A stretch of DNA of 64,000 nt from assembly GCF_000003815.2 (NCBI RefSeq), contig NC_049993.1, forward strand, positions 18,162,544-18,226,543, read 5' to 3'. Shown one piece after another: positions 61,201 through 64,000 of this stretch. The stretch's first letter is position 1; each line of letters opens with the position of its first letter. Origin of the DNA: Branchiostoma floridae (Eukaryota > Chordata > Leptocardii > Amphioxiformes > Branchiostomatidae). The notes under the pieces are model-generated. The model was not told the origin of the DNA and did no database searches. It saw only the letters and a program-made list of their open reading frames with translations. The position numbers and the translations under genes were made by a program.

Positions 61201-61223
61201 GGTCAGAGTCAGTCCTTTCAGTC
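55009..61223 (-). CDS. SERBP1: SERBP1/HABP4-family mRNA-binding protein, 5' end missing, six exons
   Basis: Minus-strand exons 61223-61077, 60489-60418, 59073-58990, 57799-57598, 56609-56595 and 55272-55009 join in frame into 260 residues ending at TAG (55011-55009). The first exon carries an RGG box ([17 protein letters not shown]) and [10 protein letters not shown]; the next has [10 protein letters not shown]. The fourth has [11 protein letters not shown]...[11 protein letters not shown], the core of the HABP4/PAI-RBP1 domain. The last has [18 protein letters not shown], a second RGG region and an acidic end, [11 protein letters not shown]. By family the protein binds RNA and the 40S ribosome and helps keep idle ribosomes with eEF2. 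The first exon starts with one base of a split codon, so earlier exons are missing; they lie in the assembly gap at 61456-62374 or beyond the window. Vertebrate SERBP1 has about 400 residues. Confidence 0.93.
55769..56163. mobile_element. hAT-like MITE with 8-bp target duplication in SERBP1 intron
   Basis: Begins TAGGGCGGGGTACCGGTACA and ends TGTACCGGTACCCAGCCAAA. GTACTTGT is present immediately on both sides (55761-55768, 56164-56171), the 8-bp duplication expected of hAT elements. Non-coding, 395 bp. Confidence 0.85.
56595..56609 (-). CDS. SERBP1: SERBP1 15-nt microexon (IFRMQ)
   Basis: On the minus strand, acceptor cttccgcctcag and donor gtaagc enclose ATCTTCCGGATGCAG. It is phase 0 on both sides, as required by the exon before (ends AAG) and the exon after (starts TAC). 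IFR-M resembles the HFRKP that follows the WKK...LxK block in vertebrate SERBP1. The flanking exons would also join in frame without it, so it could be a cassette. Conservation was not tested. Confidence 0.68.
57338..57467. mobile_element. Short foldback element in SERBP1 intron
   Basis: Arms aactattcttttccagaaga and tcttctggaaaagaatagtt are near-perfect inverted copies around a less symmetric centre. Likely a MITE, class not assigned. A second degenerate inverted block lies inside. Confidence 0.6.
57598..57799 (-). CDS. SERBP1: SERBP1 exon with HABP4/PAI-RBP1 domain core
   Basis: Acceptor gtttttacccag, donor gtgaga; 202 nt. Encodes [20 protein letters not shown], then EWKALQAKD and [19 protein letters not shown], ending in phase 0. 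EMTLDEWK is the best family identifier. Confidence 0.95.
57834..57985. repeat. Dispersed repeat shared with 40310-40470
   Basis: Both copies contain ctcaaatcggcct-caggcc, a gggtcggacaaa-like segment and acagtttacat--tt-aagtcctaa in the same order. Probably the 3' tail of a retroelement. Family unknown to me. Confidence 0.6.
58020..58160. repeat. Dispersed repeat shared with 27510-27720
   Basis: Shares gtacaaagct, ctttcttccaac and cactgtcgccttcttcagga with the copy near 27540, plus a ggaagctcat...gttggtagtaatca block in inverted relation. It looks like a retroelement tail. Confidence 0.55.
58562..58653. repeat. Direct repeat copy 1 in SERBP1 intron
   Basis: About 92 bp starting tgtaactgtgctcagatggt and ending atcgcacaattca. 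Repeated in the same orientation at 59604-59695 with few differences. Confidence 0.85.
58682..58920 (-). repeat. tRNA-derived SINE (third type) in SERBP1 intron
   Basis: Minus-strand reading begins ggtgcaatggccaagtgggt (A-box-like), then ggtcatgagttgggtc (B-box-like), followed by an unrelated body. Organisation is that of a tRNA-headed SINE, distinct in sequence from families A and B. Confidence 0.55.
58990..59073 (-). CDS. SERBP1: SERBP1 acidic linker exon
   Basis: Acceptor atctctccag, donor gtaaga; 84 nt. Encodes [20 protein letters not shown] and more Glu-rich sequence, then completes a Lys codon across the junction. It is flanked by two direct repeats of about 92 bp (58562-58653 and 59604-59695). 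Confidence 0.88.
59170..59520. mobile_element. CAGGGCTC-ended DNA transposon (hAT-like) in SERBP1 intron
   Basis: Ends CAGGGCTCAAGATACCCCTG and AAAGTATTTCGAGCCCTG. Multiple acctgcac/gtgcaggt boxes lie inside. An inverted, decayed copy is at about 1806-2130. A target duplication is not readable, so the class is a guess from the terminal CAGGG. Confidence 0.7.
59604..59695. repeat. Direct repeat copy 2 in SERBP1 intron
   Basis: Same orientation as 58562-58653. Exon 58990-59073 lies between the copies. The preceding ccagttacagccctggacag also occurs at about 42538-42557, so this is part of a larger dispersed repeat. Confidence 0.85.
60072..60235. mobile_element. Foldback element in SERBP1 intron
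   Basis: aaaattggacttgcc and gactgaacag...ttcaaggaatgaaca are mirrored by tgttcattccttga...ctgttcag and ggcaagtccaatttt. Hairpin of about 160 bp, no ORF. Confidence 0.65.
60418..60489 (-). CDS. SERBP1: SERBP1 exon with AYNWG motif
   Basis: Acceptor tctttaagcag, donor gtaagt; 72 nt. Encodes [20 protein letters not shown], matching the vertebrate KRGGSGSHNWG segment. Its length is a multiple of three and its phases match both neighbours. Confidence 0.9.
61077..61223 (-). CDS. SERBP1: SERBP1 exon with first RGG box
   Basis: Minus-strand acceptor cccattgcag, donor gttgga. 147 nt with 1 base plus 48 codons plus 2 bases. Encodes [16 protein letters not shown], an RGG/RG-rich tract, then [13 protein letters not shown], as in vertebrate SERBP1. 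This is the most upstream exon visible before the gap. Confidence 0.92.
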
Positions 61224-61455
61224 CTGCAATGGGGGGAAAAGAAAAAATTGAAATACGAGTAAAAAAGAATGCTTGGTTGCAGTCTTTGAGGTGCTAGTCT
61301 TACTATTAATTTAGTTTAGTCTTTGGCACTGAGCAGTTCTAAGAACTTGTCAAGCAGTTTATATATCAAGCAGCCTATTGTGAGACACATTACAATACAG
61401 TTGAACAAAGTCAACTGAAATGCATGAGGACACCTCTTTCAATGTCAAACTGAAA

Positions 61456-62374
61456 NNNNNNNNNNNNNNNNNNNNNNNNNNNNNNNNNNNNNNNNNNNNN
61501 NNNNNNNNNNNNNNNNNNNNNNNNNNNNNNNNNNNNNNNNNNNNNNNNNNNNNNNNNNNNNNNNNNNNNNNNNNNNNNNNNNNNNNNNNNNNNNNNNNNN
61601 NNNNNNNNNNNNNNNNNNNNNNNNNNNNNNNNNNNNNNNNNNNNNNNNNNNNNNNNNNNNNNNNNNNNNNNNNNNNNNNNNNNNNNNNNNNNNNNNNNNN
61701 NNNNNNNNNNNNNNNNNNNNNNNNNNNNNNNNNNNNNNNNNNNNNNNNNNNNNNNNNNNNNNNNNNNNNNNNNNNNNNNNNNNNNNNNNNNNNNNNNNNN
61801 NNNNNNNNNNNNNNNNNNNNNNNNNNNNNNNNNNNNNNNNNNNNNNNNNNNNNNNNNNNNNNNNNNNNNNNNNNNNNNNNNNNNNNNNNNNNNNNNNNNN
61901 NNNNNNNNNNNNNNNNNNNNNNNNNNNNNNNNNNNNNNNNNNNNNNNNNNNNNNNNNNNNNNNNNNNNNNNNNNNNNNNNNNNNNNNNNNNNNNNNNNNN
62001 NNNNNNNNNNNNNNNNNNNNNNNNNNNNNNNNNNNNNNNNNNNNNNNNNNNNNNNNNNNNNNNNNNNNNNNNNNNNNNNNNNNNNNNNNNNNNNNNNNNN
62101 NNNNNNNNNNNNNNNNNNNNNNNNNNNNNNNNNNNNNNNNNNNNNNNNNNNNNNNNNNNNNNNNNNNNNNNNNNNNNNNNNNNNNNNNNNNNNNNNNNNN
62201 NNNNNNNNNNNNNNNNNNNNNNNNNNNNNNNNNNNNNNNNNNNNNNNNNNNNNNNNNNNNNNNNNNNNNNNNNNNNNNNNNNNNNNNNNNNNNNNNNNNN
62301 NNNNNNNNNNNNNNNNNNNNNNNNNNNNNNNNNNNNNNNNNNNNNNNNNNNNNNNNNNNNNNNNNNNNNNNNNN
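61456..62374. other. Assembly gap (919 N)
   Basis: All bases are N. It falls upstream of the most 5' visible SERBP1 exon and may hide one or more exons of that gene. Any long frame crossing it is an artefact. Confidence 0.99.
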
Positions 62375-64000
62375 TGTAGGGTCTGCTTGAAGATTACAGG
62401 GGTTCAGCAGTAACTTAAGAAGAAGTAGAAAATTCAGCTTTATCACTGATCATGCAGTACCTTCCAAACTTGGATCGCATTTCCACATCAGAACAGGGCT
62501 GTCTTCAACTTTGACTTTCTTTCTTTTCCACTCATTGTTTGGTATCAAATTTTCATGTTGTTAATTTTCCTGGTAAAATCTGTCATTTTAAGCTTGGACA
62601 GGGATGGGGTGAAATTTTTGTCTGTGAATGGAATTCTTATATTACTGGCTTTATTTTTTGTGTTGACCAACGCTTCATGCCATAGCTGTGATTGTGTGAA
62701 ACGTAAAAGCATATCCAAATCTCATGGGCTAGTGGACTTGTCCAACCGTTATCATATTAACTCTAACCTGGGGCTATTTTTCCTGCGGTTCACTGCTATT
62801 TCTGGCAACACTTACTGGAAGGCCGAACAGCTGACATTTTTCCCTGTAACATCTCCAATCGACCTTTCCCCAGAGGTCAACAAAACAGAACCCAAGGAAT
62901 TCTACTGCCAAAGGGGATCAGTGCAAGCACAGCCAAGAAAGGAAAATCGTTCGGAATCTTTTAGAAAACAAGGCCAGTGAACTTGTGTCTTTCCCTTGTT
63001 TCCAAGGCTCAGTAAGGCCTCAATAACATTGTTAACAGCGCCAATGTTTTGTAAACATGATACTTCATAATATCTATTTTATAAACACTGTTAAGGAGTG
63101 TATCAATACTTCTTGCATGTTAAAATCAATATTAATATAAAAATTACTGGCATGATACCAAAGGAGCTGTCTAATATTGATTCATCAAACAACATGTGAT
63201 ATTTGATACTTGTCCATTGTGGCAGAATTGATCTCAGTTGTCATTCAAGCTGTGTTAACTCAGCCAAATGGCTAAACTGTCTATATAATCTTCATTGTAT
63301 CTGACATATCATTGAAACTGGAGTTGTTTTTTCTTACTGTCCCCGACTTGCTTAGCTTGCAGTAAGTAGCAGCAAATAAGGTACATTAAGTGTTGTCAAC
63401 TGTTACAACTGAGTGAATGTTGCTAATGATGCTCCTTTCAACGTTCGAACCACGGCACGACAACTACTAGCAATTTTGCTTATATATATCAACTATACAT
63501 CATACATGAACTTTGAAAGCTAATCACATATATAATGAAAGATACATGTACTTGGCAAAAATGTCGTCATTCGTTTTGGTGAGTGCATATGGTATGGGGG
63601 CGTATCCCTACTTAAAAAAATAATAAAAGCGTGGCGAGTTCTTTGTTGTGTTCGAGGTGTGGCTTTTCTCAAACAAGGATCTGACAGCTTCTGATATTGC
63701 TTATCATATCCAAACAAAAAACTTGGAAACCAGGATGGCTGGGATTCGAACCCCTGACCTACTGATTGACAAACGAGACTACTAATAACCAGATCACTCC
63801 TCTCTTCAACACATCATCAAGGCATTCTAGATAGACACGAGATAAAACACTGTGATAACATGAGCCAACTGTACAACAAAGATGATAGCTCATTAGCTGT
63901 TGGCTGTTCTTCTGCAAGTATTGACACATTTTAAACAAATAAAAAAAAAAATAAAAGCTACACTATTAATTCTAGTATTTCATGGGCATCTAGATCTAAG
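62375..64000. other. Sequence beyond the gap, probably SERBP1 intron; no exon seen
   Basis: No minus-strand segment resembling the SERBP1 N-terminus was found. A plus-strand open frame of 141 codons (62555-62980) has no recognisable motif, and such a frame is expected by chance in a window this size. A tRNA-like SINE head is at 63720-63810. Confidence 0.4.
63720..63810 (-). repeat. tRNA-like SINE head or tRNA relic
   Basis: Minus-strand ggtcaggggttcgaatccca is a good B box. An A-box-like gtgatctggttattag lies upstream. The acceptor stem does not pair cleanly, so a functional tRNA is unlikely. Confidence 0.45.

Noticed and set aside
61420-62446. Long open frames of over 300 codons on both strands
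   Set aside because: They consist almost entirely of the N gap.
62555-62980. Open frame of 141 codons on the plus strand
   Set aside because: No recognisable domain. It lies opposite a presumed SERBP1 intron. By a rough estimate several frames this long are expected by chance on both strands of a 64-kb window of this composition.

Overview
The window is a piece of a metazoan nuclear genome. Two intron-containing housekeeping genes sit in the right-hand quarter, surrounded by many short palindromic transposons, tRNA-derived SINEs and satellite-like tandem arrays. The proteins are animal-type: a mitochondrial succinate dehydrogenase C subunit and an RGG-box SERBP1/HABP4 protein. The repeat landscape recalls an invertebrate deuterostome, and a lancelet (Branchiostoma) is my best guess. 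That guess is inference from style; nothing in the window proves the species.

Layout. Positions 1-46900 hold no gene I can name. They contain tandem arrays (1-345, 5230-6245, 11140-12340, 13230-14125, 15545-15830, 18715-20210, 22700-25560, 26900-27340, 35480-36190), many small inverted-repeat DNA transposons, SINE copies, a Ty3/Gypsy reverse-transcriptase scrap (14215-14316), a very young non-autonomous LTR element (32814-34884, identical 242-bp LTRs, 4-bp target duplication) and a decayed non-LTR retrotransposon C-terminus (34966-35346). Several small transposons have readable target duplications: 3-bp TAA/TTA (PIF/Harbinger type), 8-bp (hAT type) and 10-11-bp (Mutator type). Two weak gene candidates, a promoter-like first exon at 40173-40300 and an 82-codon open frame at 38147-38395, lie on the minus strand.

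Positions 47023-50976 are SDHC on the plus strand: five coding exons, all with GT-AG introns and consistent phases, 181 residues. Every intron carries at least one mobile element. Intron 3 also holds a minisatellite flanked by a second copy of the exon-4 acceptor and first 19 exon bases.

Positions 55009-61223 are the 3' two thirds of SERBP1 on the minus strand: six exons, including a 15-nt microexon. The 5' exons are missing because of a 919-base assembly gap (61456-62374) and the window edge. SDHC and SERBP1 converge tail to tail across about 4 kb of UTR and repeats. They have unrelated functions (respiratory complex II; ribosome and mRNA binding), and nothing suggests shared regulation.
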